Assembly: GCA_020725335.1 (NCBI GenBank)
Contig: DYFF01000018.1
Location: 1 to 64,000, forward strand
Reading direction: 5' to 3'
DNA length: 64,000 nucleotides
From: Thermodesulfovibrio sp.
Lineage (GTDB): Bacteria; Nitrospirota; Thermodesulfovibrionia; Thermodesulfovibrionales; Thermodesulfovibrionaceae
Every line of letters starts with the position of its first letter. Position 1 is the first letter of the stretch. Under the pieces are notes generated by a model. The model did no database searches and was not told where the DNA came from. It saw nothing but the letters and a program-made list of their open reading frames with translations. The translations under genes and the position numbers were made by a program. Positions 43,924 through 54,821 of this stretch are shown here, one piece after another.

Positions 43924-44690
43924 ATGCCTCTTTTATTAGCCTCAATAAAATCTATAAGATGTGTTATCTCTGGTATTTGTGGAAGATCTTTTTTAACTTT
44001 ACTTATCGCCTCTTTTAAAGAGAGTTTATCTCTAAATAGAATTTTATATGCCTTCTTTAAAAGATTTATCGTTTCATCACTGAATCCTCTTCTTTTTAAT
44101 CCCACAGAGTTAAGTCCATAAAGCTTAGCTCTTGGTCCTGAAGCCATTGTAAAAGGAGGAATATCCTGTCCTACACCGCTAAAACCACCAACCATTGCAT
44201 GAGCACCAATTCTTGTAAATTGATGAACTGCTACAAGCCCGCCTATAAAAACAAAATCTTCTACTGTAACATGTCCTGCTAATGTTGCCAGATTGGCCAT
44301 TATAACTGAATTTCCTATCTTACAGTCATGGGCAATATGAACATAAGCCATTATAAAGTTATTATTACCAATTGTTGTCCAGCCATCACCTGAAACAGAA
44401 GCTCTATGAATTGTTACATATTCTCTTATAATATTATTATTACCAATCTTCACTCCTGTTTGTTCGCCCTTGTACTTCAGATCTTGAGGAGGAAAACCAA
44501 TTGTTGAAAAAGGAAAAATTGTGCAGTATTCTCCTATTTCTGTTATACCTTCAATATGAACATTACTAATTAATTTGGTACCTTTGCCTATTTTTACGTT
44601 ATCCCCTATTATGCAATAAGGACCAATGACTACATCTGAACCTATTTCAGCTTTTGAACTTACAACCGCTGTTTTATGTATTTCACTCAT
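43914..44690 (-). CDS. lpxA: UDP-N-acetylglucosamine acyltransferase LpxA
   Basis: First enzyme of lipid A synthesis, moving a 3-hydroxyacyl chain from ACP to UDP-GlcNAc. Left-handed beta-helix hexapeptide repeats fill residues 1-180 (IGPYCIIGDNVKIG, HDCKIGNSVIM), catalytic His in YVHIAHDC, helical C-terminal tail. I chose the ATG at 44690, 8 nt after gaggtg; the GTG at 44705 would lie across fabZ's stop. 258 residues. Confidence 0.95.
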   Translation of the reverse strand: MSEIHKTAVVSSKAEIGSDVVIGPYCIIGDNVKIGKGTKLISNVHIEGITEIGEYCTIFPFSTIGFPPQDLKYKGEQTGVKIGNNNIIREYVTIHRASVSGDGWTTIGNNNFIMAYVHIAHDCKIGNSVIMANLATLAGHVTVEDFVFIGGLVAVHQFTRIGAHAMVGGFSGVGQDIPPFTMASGPRAKLYGLNSVGLKRRGFSDETINLLKKAYKILFRDKLSLKEAISKVKKDLPQIPEITHLIDFIEANKRGICR

Positions 44691-44701
44691 CTTTATGCAC
44701 C

Positions 44702-45124
44702 TCACTTTGTTACCATTGCAGTAAATTCTGCTTCAGTAGCTATTTTTTCATTAACCTTTGCAATACCTGCAAATTTCCATACATTTCCACGTCTATGAGC
44801 TACATTAACCTCAAATATTATCTGATCTCCTGGAGTTATAGGCTTTCTAAATTTCACCTTTTCAATACTCATAAACAGCACTCCTGTGCCCTCCATCCCT
44901 GATTTGAAGGCAAGAACACCTGCAACCTGAGCCATTGCTTCAACAATCAAAACTCCAGGCATAACAGGATTCCCAGGAAAGTGACCCTGAAAAAAGGGTT
45001 CATTAATCGTAACATTTTTTATTCCCTTAGCACTTTCATTAGGGACTATATCAGTAATTCTATCGACTAACAGAAAGGGATATCTGTGAGGTAGAATATT
45101 CATTATTTCCTTAATATCAATCAT
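44702..45124 (-). CDS. fabZ: 3-Hydroxyacyl-ACP dehydratase FabZ
   Basis: Hot-dog fold dehydratase of fatty-acid synthesis. Catalytic His in [12 protein letters not shown] and Glu in [24 protein letters not shown] is standard. 140 residues. Its substrate is shared with LpxA/LpxD, which explains the conserved lpxD-fabZ-lpxA order. ATG overlaps lpxD by 4 nt. Confidence 0.96.
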   Translation of the reverse strand: MIDIKEIMNILPHRYPFLLVDRITDIVPNESAKGIKNVTINEPFFQGHFPGNPVMPGVLIVEAMAQVAGVLAFKSGMEGTGVLFMSIEKVKFRKPITPGDQIIFEVNVAHRRGNVWKFAGIAKVNEKIATEAEFTAMVTK

Positions 45125-46140
45125 TCTTTAACCTCCAGTTTCTTTATTTTTTCTTCAATTTCTCGTAATTTCTTATAAAGTTCTGGAAGCCTCTGAAAAA
45201 TAGCATTTGCTCTTAACCATTCTCTGTGAGGCATTATCGGGGTTCCTGAAAAAACACCCTTTTCTACTTTTCCTGGCATAACACCTGATTGAGCTGTTAT
45301 TATTGTCCCTGACTCAATCTCTACATGATCAGCAATTCCAACCTGCCCTGCAAGTATACATCCATGCCCTATTGATGAACTGCCAGCTATACCGACCTGT
45401 GCAACAACTATACAGTTCTGTCCTATTTTCACATTATGAGCAATCTGTACGAGATTATCTATCTTTGTTCCTCTGCCAATAACCGTATTACCCGTAGTTG
45501 CTCTGTCAATAGTTGTGCAGGCACCTATTTCTACGTCATCTTCAATAATTACTGAACCTACCTGAGGAATTTTTTCATGTTTACCTTCATGGAAAATATA
45601 TCCAAAACCATCAGCACCAATAACACTACCAGCATGAATGATAACTCTGTTTCCGATTTTTATCCTTTCTCTTATTGTTACATTAGAATAGATTATGCAG
45701 TCAGAACCTATCTGACTTTCTTTGCCAATAAATGTAAAAGGATATATAACTGTGTTATCTCCTATTTCCACATCTTCATCAATAAATGTAAAAGGATATA
45801 TAGTAACATTTTTGCCTAAACGACAAGTTTCAGCAATACGAGCTCCTTCACTAATTCCCATATAGGAATGGGGCTTAACATAAAAGATTTTAAGGAGTTT
45901 AACAAAAACAAGTTGTGGATTATCAACTAAAAGTTGACTTCCTTCAAAGCTTTCTATTTTTTCCTTAACAATTAATGCTGAAGCTTGGCAATTTTTTAGT
46001 TTATCTATATGTTTAGTGGAAACAAGATATGTAATATCCCCTTCTTTCGCATCCTCTATACCTTTTACACCTGATATTTCAATATCAGGATTTCCTTCAA
46101 CTCTTCCATTGAAGAGTTGCGCTATCTCAGAAAGCTTCAT
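45121..46140 (-). CDS. lpxD: UDP-3-O-(3-hydroxyacyl)glucosamine N-acyltransferase LpxD
   Basis: Adds the N-linked acyl chain in lipid A synthesis. N-terminal uridine-binding domain (1-100), long hexapeptide-repeat beta-helix (105-300), catalytic His in [12 protein letters not shown]-terminal helix. Residues 115-145 contain a near-duplicate unit: [17 protein letters not shown] then [15 protein letters not shown], a clean tandem repeat at both DNA and protein level. 339 residues. Starts 4 nt inside the end of skp. Confidence 0.95.
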   Translation of the reverse strand: MKLSEIAQLFNGRVEGNPDIEISGVKGIEDAKEGDITYLVSTKHIDKLKNCQASALIVKEKIESFEGSQLLVDNPQLVFVKLLKIFYVKPHSYMGISEGARIAETCRLGKNVTIYPFTFIDEDVEIGDNTVIYPFTFIGKESQIGSDCIIYSNVTIRERIKIGNRVIIHAGSVIGADGFGYIFHEGKHEKIPQVGSVIIEDDVEIGACTTIDRATTGNTVIGRGTKIDNLVQIAHNVKIGQNCIVVAQVGIAGSSSIGHGCILAGQVGIADHVEIESGTIITAQSGVMPGKVEKGVFSGTPIMPHREWLRANAIFQRLPELYKKLREIEEKIKKLEVKE

Positions 46141-46673
46141 TTCTTTCCTTTCTGAGTGGAAGTTTTTTGATTAAAGAGAGTAATTATCTTATCTGTAATA
46201 TCAACTTCTGTAGTTGAATAAAGTATGAACTGCTCTGCTTTTTCAAAAATTAAATTATACCCTTCCTTCTTTGCATAGTCATTTATAATTTGTCTTATCT
46301 CCTTTAACATGCTCTGAGTTATTTCATTCTGTTTTTTCTGAAGCTCAACCTGATAATCAGCTGCTGTTCTTTGAAGGTCTCTTCCAAGACGCTCAATTTC
46401 CTCTTCTTTGCTTTTTCTTGCATCTTCGCTTAAAACAGCTTTCTTTTTGTCATATTCTTCTTTAAGTGCCTGGATTTTTTTCTGCTTTTCCTCTAAAGTT
46501 TTCTGCCTTGCATCAACCATGCTTTGAAGCTCGCCTACGGCTTTTTTGCCCTCCTCTGATTCATTTAGAATCTTAAAGAGGTCGACTACTCCTATTTTGA
46601 TCTCTGCCTTTGCCAAAGTGGTAAAAGCTAATATGAGACCTAAGCTGATAAAAAAAACTAAAAACTTTTTCAT
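46137..46673 (-). CDS. skp: Periplasmic chaperone Skp/OmpH
   Basis: Trimeric chaperone holding unfolded outer-membrane proteins for BamA. Signal peptide ends near TLAKA (residue 23); then [13 protein letters not shown] and a long helical arm rich in Lys/Glu/Gln. 178 residues. Sits between bamA and lpxD in the normal order. ATG with aggaggaag upstream. Confidence 0.92.
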   Translation of the reverse strand: MKKFLVFFISLGLILAFTTLAKAEIKIGVVDLFKILNESEEGKKAVGELQSMVDARQKTLEEKQKKIQALKEEYDKKKAVLSEDARKSKEEEIERLGRDLQRTAADYQVELQKKQNEITQSMLKEIRQIINDYAKKEGYNLIFEKAEQFILYSTTEVDITDKIITLFNQKTSTQKGKK

Positions 46674-46697
46674 TACTTCCTCCTTATTTGCTTGAAT

Positions 46698-48947
46698 TTA
46701 GAAGAATGAACCAAATCCAAATTCTATCTTTGTCTTTGATTCTCCCTCTTTTCTATTTAAATTTATACCGTAGTCAATTTTTATAGGTCCCATAGGTGAA
46801 AACCATCTAAAACCAAATCCTGTAGAGTATTTAATGTTTGATCCGAATTTTTCAGTTTCGTCATATCCCTTGCCTATATCAAAAAATATTAAGCCTTTTA
46901 ATTTCATCTCACTAACAATAGGGAAGAGATACTCTATATTAGCTATTAATGTTTTCTTGGCTCCGATAGGATCGTTTTTAGTATCCTTGGGTCCAGCTTC
47001 TCCATATCCTAATCCTCTAATAGTATCAAGACCACCCACATAAAATCTTTCATATAGAGGATATTTTTTGCTGAATAAACTATCAGACCATCCGATTCTA
47101 CCTCTCAAATGCAAAGTAGACTCTTCAAATATAGGAATATACCATCCTAAATCAAGCATGCTTTTCCAGAATCCTGTATCTCCTCCGAGTCCTGCTGTAG
47201 TTAATGTTAAGGAATGCCTTCTACCAGTTGAAGGGTCAATGTAACTGTCACGAGTATCGTTTACTATTTGGAAAGTAACAGAACTAGTAAGAAGATTACC
47301 CTGCATGTCCTTAATTATGATATCTGCATCATCGGCTACATTAGTCACTTTGGACTTTTCAAGCTCGTAGGTTACAGAAGCTGACCAGTCTTCTCCATAT
47401 CTTTTACCAAATGTAATCGACATGCCTGTTCCGTCTTTTGTATAGTTAACGTATTCTCTTTTCTGTCTGTATAGGTTAAAACCAAAAAGAAGAGGTTTAT
47501 CAAGAAACCACGGGTCTCTAAAGGCAATTGTATAATAAGAACTTTTACCACCCAATTCTCCTCTGAGGGTGAGAGAATAACCTCTTCCAAATAAATTTGT
47601 CTGAGTTACATCAACCATTCCAATAAGATTATCTATCGAACTATAGCCCCCACCAATAGTAAAAAAACCTGTTGGTTTTTCTTTAACATTTACATCTATA
47701 TCAACGGTTTTTTTATCAGGGTCAGGCTTTTGATTAATATCAACTGATTCAAAATACTGTAAATCCTCAAGTCGTTGTTTGCTCTTTTTTATTTTAGATG
47801 CTGAATATTCATCTCCTTCATCAACTCTTACTTCTCTTCTTATTACCTTGTCTATTGTTTTAACATTGCCTGCTATATTAATTCTGCCGATGCTAAATTT
47901 ATCACCTAGTTTTATATTGTAAGCAACATCTACAATTAGTTTTTCTTCATTTGGTAATACATCTGGTCCGACAGAAGCAAGAGCGTAACCTCTATCAGAA
48001 TAATATGCCATAAGTGTCTCGATATCTTTTCTCATTTTAAGTTTACTAAAAATTTCACCACTTTTAAGTTTTATTAAAGTTTTTATATCTTCTTCCTCTT
48101 TTTTGTCTTTTACACCTACAAATTTAATCGAAGCTACTTTGAATTGAGGCCCTTCAGAAATAGGAATAGTTATGGTCATCCACTTCTTGTCATTAGAGAA
48201 TTCAAGCTTTGGTTCTCCTACAGATACTTTTAAATATCCATTATCATGATACAAATCTTTTATTTTTTCAATATCCTGAAGCATTTCTAACTTTTTATAA
48301 AATCCACTACCTGTTATAAAAGAATAGAATTTTCTTTCCGATGTTCCCATAGCTTTCTTAATTTTTCTACTTGAAATTGCCTTATTACCTTCAAATTTGA
48401 TTTCCTTTATTTTGACCCTATTATTCTCTTCAATAACAAAATTCAATTCTACTTCCTGTTCTGTTTTTTTCTTTACAACCGGGACAACTTTAGCAAAGTA
48501 ATAACCTTCAGATTCATAAAAAACTTTTAGCTTAAGTGCGTTATCATTTATGAGGGTTATATCTGCTATTGAACCTGCTGTTATTGTTACTACTTCTTTC
48601 AGTTTATCTTCATCATACTCTTTATTACCTTCAAAACTTACTTTTACTATTGTAGGCTTCTCTTTAACTGTATAGATAGCTTTTACCCCACCTTCAAAGG
48701 TTTCTATATCTACCTTTACATCTTCAAAATAACCCATTTTATAAATAGATTTAATGTCTTCAGAGATTTTTTCCTGAGATATAACTTCACCAAGCTTTAA
48801 GGATATCTTATTTTTTACAGCAGCTTCTTCAATCCTTTTAAGTCCCTTAATTTCTATAGCTGTAACAATAGGTAATTCCTGAGCATAGATATTAAAAGAG
48901 AATAATAAAAGCACTGAAACAATAAATATAAATTTTATCTTTTTCAT
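46698..48947 (-). CDS. bamA: Outer-membrane protein assembly factor BamA
   Basis: Central outer-membrane insertase. Signal peptide (ends near NIYAQ, residue 23), five POTRA domains (about 25-400, e.g. VTAIEIKGLKRIEE and SIGRINIAGN) and a C-terminal 16-strand barrel with RFYVGGLDTIRGLGYGE (VRGF/Y-type motif) and a terminal Phe (GFGSFF). The ATG at 48947 follows gaggtg; the longer frame to 48983 overlaps the phosphomannomutase stop and is unlikely. 749 residues. Confidence 0.96.
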   Translation of the reverse strand: MKKIKFIFIVSVLLLFSFNIYAQELPIVTAIEIKGLKRIEEAAVKNKISLKLGEVISQEKISEDIKSIYKMGYFEDVKVDIETFEGGVKAIYTVKEKPTIVKVSFEGNKEYDEDKLKEVVTITAGSIADITLINDNALKLKVFYESEGYYFAKVVPVVKKKTEQEVELNFVIEENNRVKIKEIKFEGNKAISSRKIKKAMGTSERKFYSFITGSGFYKKLEMLQDIEKIKDLYHDNGYLKVSVGEPKLEFSNDKKWMTITIPISEGPQFKVASIKFVGVKDKKEEEDIKTLIKLKSGEIFSKLKMRKDIETLMAYYSDRGYALASVGPDVLPNEEKLIVDVAYNIKLGDKFSIGRINIAGNVKTIDKVIRREVRVDEGDEYSASKIKKSKQRLEDLQYFESVDINQKPDPDKKTVDIDVNVKEKPTGFFTIGGGYSSIDNLIGMVDVTQTNLFGRGYSLTLRGELGGKSSYYTIAFRDPWFLDKPLLFGFNLYRQKREYVNYTKDGTGMSITFGKRYGEDWSASVTYELEKSKVTNVADDADIIIKDMQGNLLTSSVTFQIVNDTRDSYIDPSTGRRHSLTLTTAGLGGDTGFWKSMLDLGWYIPIFEESTLHLRGRIGWSDSLFSKKYPLYERFYVGGLDTIRGLGYGEAGPKDTKNDPIGAKKTLIANIEYLFPIVSEMKLKGLIFFDIGKGYDETEKFGSNIKYSTGFGFRWFSPMGPIKIDYGINLNRKEGESKTKIEFGFGSFF

Positions 48948-48979
48948 ATAACACCTCAAATAAAAAGTTTTTAAGTATA

Positions 48980-50371
48980 TCACAAGATTTTAAAAAATTG
49001 AAATACTTCAAATAGTCTTTGATGTACAATTTCTTTTATCTTTTCCATATCTTCTTCCGTTTCTGCTTCAAAACGTACAACCAAGGCAGGCTGAGTATTA
49101 GAAGCTCTCAATAGAGCCCATCCCTTAGGGAAATTTATTCTTATTCCGTCTATGGTGCAGCAGTCAAAGGATTTGAAATAAGATTTGAATTTCTCCACAA
49201 CCAAAAATTTTTTTTCATCAGGACAATCTATTCGTATCTCGGGTGTTGAATACATGTTTTTAACTCCTTCAAAAAATTTTCTTAATCCGTAGGGTTCACC
49301 AGATTTTTTTATTATTTCAGCAAGCCTCAAAGAAGCATAAATAGCATCATCATAACCAAAATATCTATCATTGAAAAATATATGCCCACTCATCTCTCCT
49401 GCGAGTAATGCACCTTCTTCTTTCATTTTCTTTTTAATAAGCGAATGTCCAGTTTTCCACATAATAGGTATACCGCCCATTTTCTCAATCTGTTCATACA
49501 TTATCTTGGAACACTTAACTTCACCTATTATCTTACTCTTAGGGTTGCTACTTAATATATCTTTAGCAAATATAATCATTAACCTATCACCCCACACAAC
49601 ATCCCCTTTTTCATCAACAACTCCTAATCTATCTGCATCTCCATCAAAGCCTATACCTAAATGGGCTTTTTCTTCGCAAACTTTTTTTCTTAAATCTTCA
49701 AGATTTTCTAAGACTACAGGGTCTGGATGGTGATTTGGGAAGTTTCCATCTGGCTCGCTAAATAGTTCTATAACCTCAGCTTTTAATTTATTAAATATTT
49801 TTGGAGCAACCACTCCAGCAGTTCCATTACCTGAGTCAACTACTATCTTTAAACCTTCCAAAGAAGAGAAATGTTTTTCCATAAAATTTATGTAATCATC
49901 AATAATATTGTAATTCTGCACTTTTCCTTTTTTATTTAGGCAAACAAAATCTTCTTCTTCAATTATATTCTTTAACATCTTTATTTTCTCGCCATATATT
50001 GTATCTTTCCCTATGCTAATTTTAAATCCATTAAATTCAAGTGGGTTGTGACTACCTGTTATCATTATTCCATCATTTATATCAAGTCTAAAAAGAGAAT
50101 AATATTGTAAGGGAGTTGGGCATAATTCAAGATCAATCACATCAACTCCACATTCTGTTATTCCTTTTATTAAAGCATTTTTTAAATATTTTGAGGATAA
50201 TCTTGCATCCATGCCAACAGAGACGCTTCTAGGAATTCTGTCCTGTTCTTTTTTAATTAGTGATATAAAAGCTTTTCCAATAAAATAGGCTAATTCCTCT
50301 GTTAGTTCCTTACCATACACTCCTCTAATGTCGTATTCTCTAAATATCTTGTCTTCCATATGCATCATCAA
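48980..50371 (-). CDS. manB: Phosphomannomutase/phosphoglucomutase
   Basis: Interconverts hexose 6- and 1-phosphates for sugar-nucleotide supply. Phosphoserine loop ITGSHNPLEFNGFKIS, metal loop GFDGDADRLGV, sugar loop GEMSGHIFF and the C-terminal phosphate loop RASNTQPALVVRFEA are complete. 463 residues. Three in-frame ATGs open the gene; gaggtttg favours the first or second, not the fourth codon's MEDKIF. Overlaps manC by 32 nt. Confidence 0.94.
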   Translation of the reverse strand: MMMHMEDKIFREYDIRGVYGKELTEELAYFIGKAFISLIKKEQDRIPRSVSVGMDARLSSKYLKNALIKGITECGVDVIDLELCPTPLQYYSLFRLDINDGIMITGSHNPLEFNGFKISIGKDTIYGEKIKMLKNIIEEEDFVCLNKKGKVQNYNIIDDYINFMEKHFSSLEGLKIVVDSGNGTAGVVAPKIFNKLKAEVIELFSEPDGNFPNHHPDPVVLENLEDLRKKVCEEKAHLGIGFDGDADRLGVVDEKGDVVWGDRLMIIFAKDILSSNPKSKIIGEVKCSKIMYEQIEKMGGIPIMWKTGHSLIKKKMKEEGALLAGEMSGHIFFNDRYFGYDDAIYASLRLAEIIKKSGEPYGLRKFFEGVKNMYSTPEIRIDCPDEKKFLVVEKFKSYFKSFDCCTIDGIRINFPKGWALLRASNTQPALVVRFEAETEEDMEKIKEIVHQRLFEVFQFFKIL

Positions 50372-51758
50372 ACCTCTTTATGTCATCCTCTTCTACATAC
50401 TCTCCTACCTGAACTTCTATGATTTCAAGAATGACTTTACCAGGATTCTCAAGCCTATGCAATGTGCTTTTGGGAACATAAACTGATTCATTCTCATGTA
50501 CATATATTTCTTTGTCTCCTATAGTTACCTTAGCAGTTCCTTTTACCACTATCCAGTGTTCTGACCTGTGATGATGCATCTGCAGAGAGAGGGAAGCACC
50601 TGGATTTACTGTTATCCGTTTAATTTTATATCTCAGCCCTTTCTCAAGCAAAGTAAAACTTCCCCAAGGTCTATAGGAAGTAATATGTTCTTCTACTTGA
50701 GGTAGCTGTTTTTCAGAAAGAATATTTACAAGGTCTTTAACTTTATGTGATTGTCCCTTTTTTGCAATTAGTAACGCATCTTCTGTTTCTACTATAATTA
50801 AATCCTCCAACCCTATAGTAGTAATTAGCCTTGTATTCCCTATCATTAAAGTATTTTTAGTATTTATATTGACTGAATTAGCATTTATTGAATTTCCATT
50901 TTCATCCTTATCCGTCACTTCATATAAACTTTCCCATGAGCCTATATCTGACCAGAATATTTTCATAGGTATTAATACAGCCTTTTTTGTTTTTTCCATA
51001 ACTGCATAATCAATTGAAATATCTGGTAATTGATTAAAATAATCTATTATTGATTCTTCTGAAATACTAATCAGCTCAGCTAATTGAGGAATTTGTAGCT
51101 GAAACTCCTCGATGATAGAGTTTGCATTAAATGCAAAAAGTCCTGAGTTCCAATAGTAACAGCCCTCTTTCAAGTATCTAATGGCAGTTTCTATATCAGG
51201 TTTTTCGATAAATTTATCAACTTTATAAAAATCCTTATCTTTATGATCTTCCTTAATTTTGATATATCCAAAACCTGTCTCAGCTCTATTAGGAACTATG
51301 CCAAAAGTAACTATGTATCCATCTTTTGCAAGTTTGTCTGCTCTATTAATATAATTTAAGAATTCTTCATCAGGATAAATTAAATGATCAGATGGGCATA
51401 CTAAAAAAGTCTCATCACGAGATACTCCCTTATCTAAAGCATACTTCAATGCCATAGCAATAGCAGGCGCAGTATTTTTTTGAGCAGGTTCAAGAATTAT
51501 CTCTATTTTGGATTTTTTATCTGATAAATCTAATAATTCCTCTATTTGAGCTAATATGTAAAATTTATATTTTTCATTTGTTACAACAAAAATCTCCGAT
51601 TCAGGATATGCAAAAATTCTTTTGAGCGTTCTCTGGAAAAAACTCTCATCTTGGTTTTTATTTAACAATTTTAGTTTTAGGAACTGCTTAGGGAAATTTC
51701 TTCTTGATAGTGGCCAGAGTCTTGTTCCTGAACCACCTGCCAAAACAATAAATTTCAT
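50340..51758 (-). CDS. manC: Mannose-1-phosphate guanylyltransferase / mannose-6-phosphate isomerase (type II)
   Basis: Bifunctional enzyme producing GDP-mannose. Guanylyltransferase part: LAGGSGTRLWPLSRRNFPKQ-type signature (GGSGTRLWPLSR), FVEKP-like KFIEKPD, SDIGSW. Isomerase (cupin) part: SLQMHHHRSEHWIVVKGTAK with zinc His residues, and YVPKSTLHRLENPG. 472 residues. Together with the next gene (manB) it feeds GDP-mannose to surface polysaccharide, though the polysaccharide cluster lies 10 kb away. Confidence 0.95.
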   Translation of the reverse strand: MKFIVLAGGSGTRLWPLSRRNFPKQFLKLKLLNKNQDESFFQRTLKRIFAYPESEIFVVTNEKYKFYILAQIEELLDLSDKKSKIEIILEPAQKNTAPAIAMALKYALDKGVSRDETFLVCPSDHLIYPDEEFLNYINRADKLAKDGYIVTFGIVPNRAETGFGYIKIKEDHKDKDFYKVDKFIEKPDIETAIRYLKEGCYYWNSGLFAFNANSIIEEFQLQIPQLAELISISEESIIDYFNQLPDISIDYAVMEKTKKAVLIPMKIFWSDIGSWESLYEVTDKDENGNSINANSVNINTKNTLMIGNTRLITTIGLEDLIIVETEDALLIAKKGQSHKVKDLVNILSEKQLPQVEEHITSYRPWGSFTLLEKGLRYKIKRITVNPGASLSLQMHHHRSEHWIVVKGTAKVTIGDKEIYVHENESVYVPKSTLHRLENPGKVILEIIEVQVGEYVEEDDIKRFDDAYGRQDI

Positions 51759-51764
51759 AGTTTG

Positions 51765-52421
51765 TTACCCCTGAATAAATCCATAATTCTTTAATTTTTC
51801 AACTATATTTTCATCTTTAACAGCAGCTGTCTGTTTCACAAATTTTTCTACATACTTAGCTATTATGTCTGACTCAAGATTTACTTTATCTCCGATTTTC
51901 TTTATTCCTATCGTCGTCATTTTTGCTGTATGGGGAATTATTACTACAGTGAAAGATGAAGAGAAAATATCAACTATTGTAAGGCTTATTCCATCAATAG
52001 CTATTGAGCCTTTTTTTATGCAATATTTCAAAATCTCCTCTGGGGCTTCTATTTCTATTTTTATATAATCTCCTTTGTTTTCAATGCGCTTAATTATTCC
52101 AATTCGTTCCACATGTCCAGTTACAAGATGTCCACCAAGTCTTGTATTAAGAGTAAGAGCAGGTTCAAGATTTACATAATCTCCTTTTTTTAAAGCTCCA
52201 AGAGTTGTTTTTTGGAGAGTTTCATAAGAAACATCAAAAGATATTAATTCTTTTATCCTGTCTATTTCAGTTACAGTGAGACATACACCATTTACTGATA
52301 TACTATCCCCTAAGGAAGATTCTTTAATAATATTTTTTGATAAAACTTTTAATTGTGCTCCATCGCGGAGTTTAACAAAGTCATAAACTTTACCAAGTTC
52401 AATAATTATTCCAGTAAACAT
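51765..52421 (-). CDS. ribE: Riboflavin synthase alpha subunit
   Basis: Dismutates 6,7-dimethyl-8-ribityllumazine to riboflavin. Two lumazine-binding repeats: MFTGIIIELGKV and the internal GHLVTGHVERIGII, each with the SV/INGVCLTV or AIDGISLTI signature. 218 residues. The ATG shares a base with the lepB stop. No ribBA or ribH neighbour and no FMN riboswitch seen nearby. Confidence 0.94.
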   Translation of the reverse strand: MFTGIIIELGKVYDFVKLRDGAQLKVLSKNIIKESSLGDSISVNGVCLTVTEIDRIKELISFDVSYETLQKTTLGALKKGDYVNLEPALTLNTRLGGHLVTGHVERIGIIKRIENKGDYIKIEIEAPEEILKYCIKKGSIAIDGISLTIVDIFSSSFTVVIIPHTAKMTTIGIKKIGDKVNLESDIIAKYVEKFVKQTAAVKDENIVEKLKNYGFIQG

Positions 52422-53026
52422 TATTTTATTAATTTACCAAATCTTTCCAATCTTGGTTTAGTATTTTCACCATCCCAAGACCAATAAATAATGAGTGCCT
52501 TACCCTTTACATCTTTTAAATCTACAAATCCCCAGAACCGACTATCATAACTCTGGTCTCTATTATCTCCCATTACAAAAAGTTTACCTTTCGGAACTGT
52601 TATCGGACCGAAATTATCCCTTGGATCAATTTCTCTTGGATGAATATAAGAATCTGTATGTCTTATATAGGGTTCTTTTAATTCTACTCCATTTACATAA
52701 ACTTTTTTATCCCTGCCTTCAATAACATCCCCTTCTACCGCTATAACTCTCTTAATAAAATCTCTATCAGGGTCCTCAGGATATTTAAAAACTATTATAT
52801 CTCCTCTTTTTGGTTTATCAAATACAAGAATTTTATTCTCCATTAAAGGTGGTTTAACTCCATAGATAAATTTTGTGACAAGAAGATGATCACCGATTAA
52901 TAAAGTAGGGATCATTGACCCTGAAGGTATTTTAAATGCTTGAATTATATAAGCTCTTATAAAAAGAGCTATTAATATGGCAATACCAATACTCTTTGCA
53001 TAATCAAGAATTTTCTTAGCTGTCAA
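52421..53026 (-). CDS. lepB: Signal peptidase I
   Basis: Membrane serine-lysine protease removing signal peptides. One N-terminal membrane helix (about 12-30), catalytic Ser37 in PSGSMIP and Lys92 in FIKRVIAVEGD; boxes D (GDNRDQSYDSRFWG) and E present. 201 residues, normal. Follows lepA with 10 nt between, the conserved lepA-lepB order. Confidence 0.95.
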   Translation of the reverse strand: MTAKKILDYAKSIGIAILIALFIRAYIIQAFKIPSGSMIPTLLIGDHLLVTKFIYGVKPPLMENKILVFDKPKRGDIIVFKYPEDPDRDFIKRVIAVEGDVIEGRDKKVYVNGVELKEPYIRHTDSYIHPREIDPRDNFGPITVPKGKLFVMGDNRDQSYDSRFWGFVDLKDVKGKALIIYWSWDGENTKPRLERFGKLIK

Positions 53027-53036
53027 TCGAACCTCC

Positions 53037-54821
53037 TTATTCTACTTTTAATACTGATAGAAAAGCTTCCTGTGGTATTTCAACCCTACCAATTTGTTTC
53101 ATTCTTTTTTTACCTTCCTTCTGTTTCTCAAGAAGTTTTTTCTTTCTTGTCACATCACCTCCATAACATTTTGCCAGAACATTTTTCTTTAGTGGAGCAA
53201 TACTTTCACGAGCTATAATCTTACCTCCAATTGCTGCCTGTATAACGACTTCAAAAAGCTGTCTTGGAATAACCTCTCTTAATTTCTGGGCTATAGCACG
53301 TCCTTTATAGTATGCCTTGTCTTTATGAACAATTACTGATAAGGCATCTACCTGCTCGCCATTTATTAAAATATCAAGTTTTACAAGGTCACTTTTTCTG
53401 TACCCTAAAAGTTCATAATCCATTGATGCATAGCCTTTTGAGAGAGACTTAAGTTTGTCATAAAAATCCCACAAAATTTCATTCAGAGGAATTTCATATA
53501 TAAGAAAAATTCTGTCTTTTGTTATATAGGAAAATTCTTTCTGAATTCCTCTTTTGTCCTGACAAAGTTTGAGTATGTCACCTACAAAGTTTTCAGGAAC
53601 GATAATTGAAACTTTCATAAAAGGTTCTTCAATGCTTTCGAAAAACTTAGGCATTCTACTCGGATTATCAATAAGATAAGCCTCTCCACTTTTTTCTATA
53701 ATTTTATATCTGACAGTTGGTGCAGTGCTTATAAGTGAAAGATTAAACTCTCTTTCAAGTCTCTCTCTTATAATTTCCATGTGAAGCAGACCTAAAAAAC
53801 CACACCTAAAACCAAATCCTAAAGCTGCTGATGTCTCAGGTTCAAAGAAAAAAGAAGAATCATTCAAACGAAGTTTTTCAAGTGCTACCTTAAGCTCTTC
53901 ATATTGATGCGTCTCCGTTGGATAAAGTCCGCAAAATACCATTGGTTTTACTTCTCTAAAACCAGGAAGAGGCTCATATGCCGGATTATTAGCTTCTGTA
54001 ACAGTATCTCCAATTTTAGTATCTGCTATGTTTTTAATACCTGCAACAATAAATCCAACTTCACCTGCAGAAAGTTTTTCTATATCCTTTGGAAAAGGAG
54101 TTAGAATTCCAAGCCGCTGTATCTCATATTCATTTTCTGTAGCAAATAGCTTTATTTTCATGCCTCTTTTCATGACTCCATCAAAAACCCTTACAAGAAT
54201 AATAACGCCTAAATAATTGTCAAACCAGGAATCAAAAATCATCGCTCTTAAAGGGGCAGAAGAATCTCCTTTAGGTGGTGGTATTTTTTTTACTACAGCC
54301 TCAAGAATCTCTTTTGTACCAATTCCTTCTTTTGCTGAAGCAAGAATTGCTTCTGAAGAGTCAATTCCAAGTATATCTTCAATTTGATTTTTTACTCTTT
54401 CAGAATCTGCTTGAGGAAGGTCAATTTTATTAATAACAGGGATGATTTCATGATTATGATCTATTGCTAAATAGGCATTAGCAACTGTTTGAGCCTCAAC
54501 TCCCTGTGTAGCATCTACTACAAGAAGGCTTCCTTCACAACATGCTAATGAACGTGATACCTCATAGGAAAAGTCTACATGGCCGGGAGTATCAATAAGA
54601 TTTAGTATATATGTTTGACCATCATCTGCCTTATATTGAAGTCTTACTGCATGAGCCTTTATGGTAATCCCCCTTTCTCTCTCGAGATCCATTGAATCAA
54701 GAATTTGTCCCATTTTACCACCCAGATTCACAGCTCCGGTGTATTCAAGCAACCTGTCTGCAAGGGTAGACTTACCGTGGTCTATATGGGCAATTATGGA
54801 AAAATTTCTTATATTTCTCAT
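53037..54821 (-). CDS. lepA: Elongation factor 4 (LepA)
   Basis: Ribosome-binding translational GTPase. G motifs HIDHGKST (near 12-19), DTPGH and NKID; EF-G-like domains and the LepA-specific C-terminal domain with [16 protein letters not shown] are intact. 594 residues. ATG overlaps the ROK kinase gene end by 4 nt; standard lepA-lepB neighbourhood. Confidence 0.97.
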   Translation of the reverse strand: MRNIRNFSIIAHIDHGKSTLADRLLEYTGAVNLGGKMGQILDSMDLERERGITIKAHAVRLQYKADDGQTYILNLIDTPGHVDFSYEVSRSLACCEGSLLVVDATQGVEAQTVANAYLAIDHNHEIIPVINKIDLPQADSERVKNQIEDILGIDSSEAILASAKEGIGTKEILEAVVKKIPPPKGDSSAPLRAMIFDSWFDNYLGVIILVRVFDGVMKRGMKIKLFATENEYEIQRLGILTPFPKDIEKLSAGEVGFIVAGIKNIADTKIGDTVTEANNPAYEPLPGFREVKPMVFCGLYPTETHQYEELKVALEKLRLNDSSFFFEPETSAALGFGFRCGFLGLLHMEIIRERLEREFNLSLISTAPTVRYKIIEKSGEAYLIDNPSRMPKFFESIEEPFMKVSIIVPENFVGDILKLCQDKRGIQKEFSYITKDRIFLIYEIPLNEILWDFYDKLKSLSKGYASMDYELLGYRKSDLVKLDILINGEQVDALSVIVHKDKAYYKGRAIAQKLREVIPRQLFEVVIQAAIGGKIIARESIAPLKKNVLAKCYGGDVTRKKKLLEKQKEGKKRMKQIGRVEIPQEAFLSVLKVE

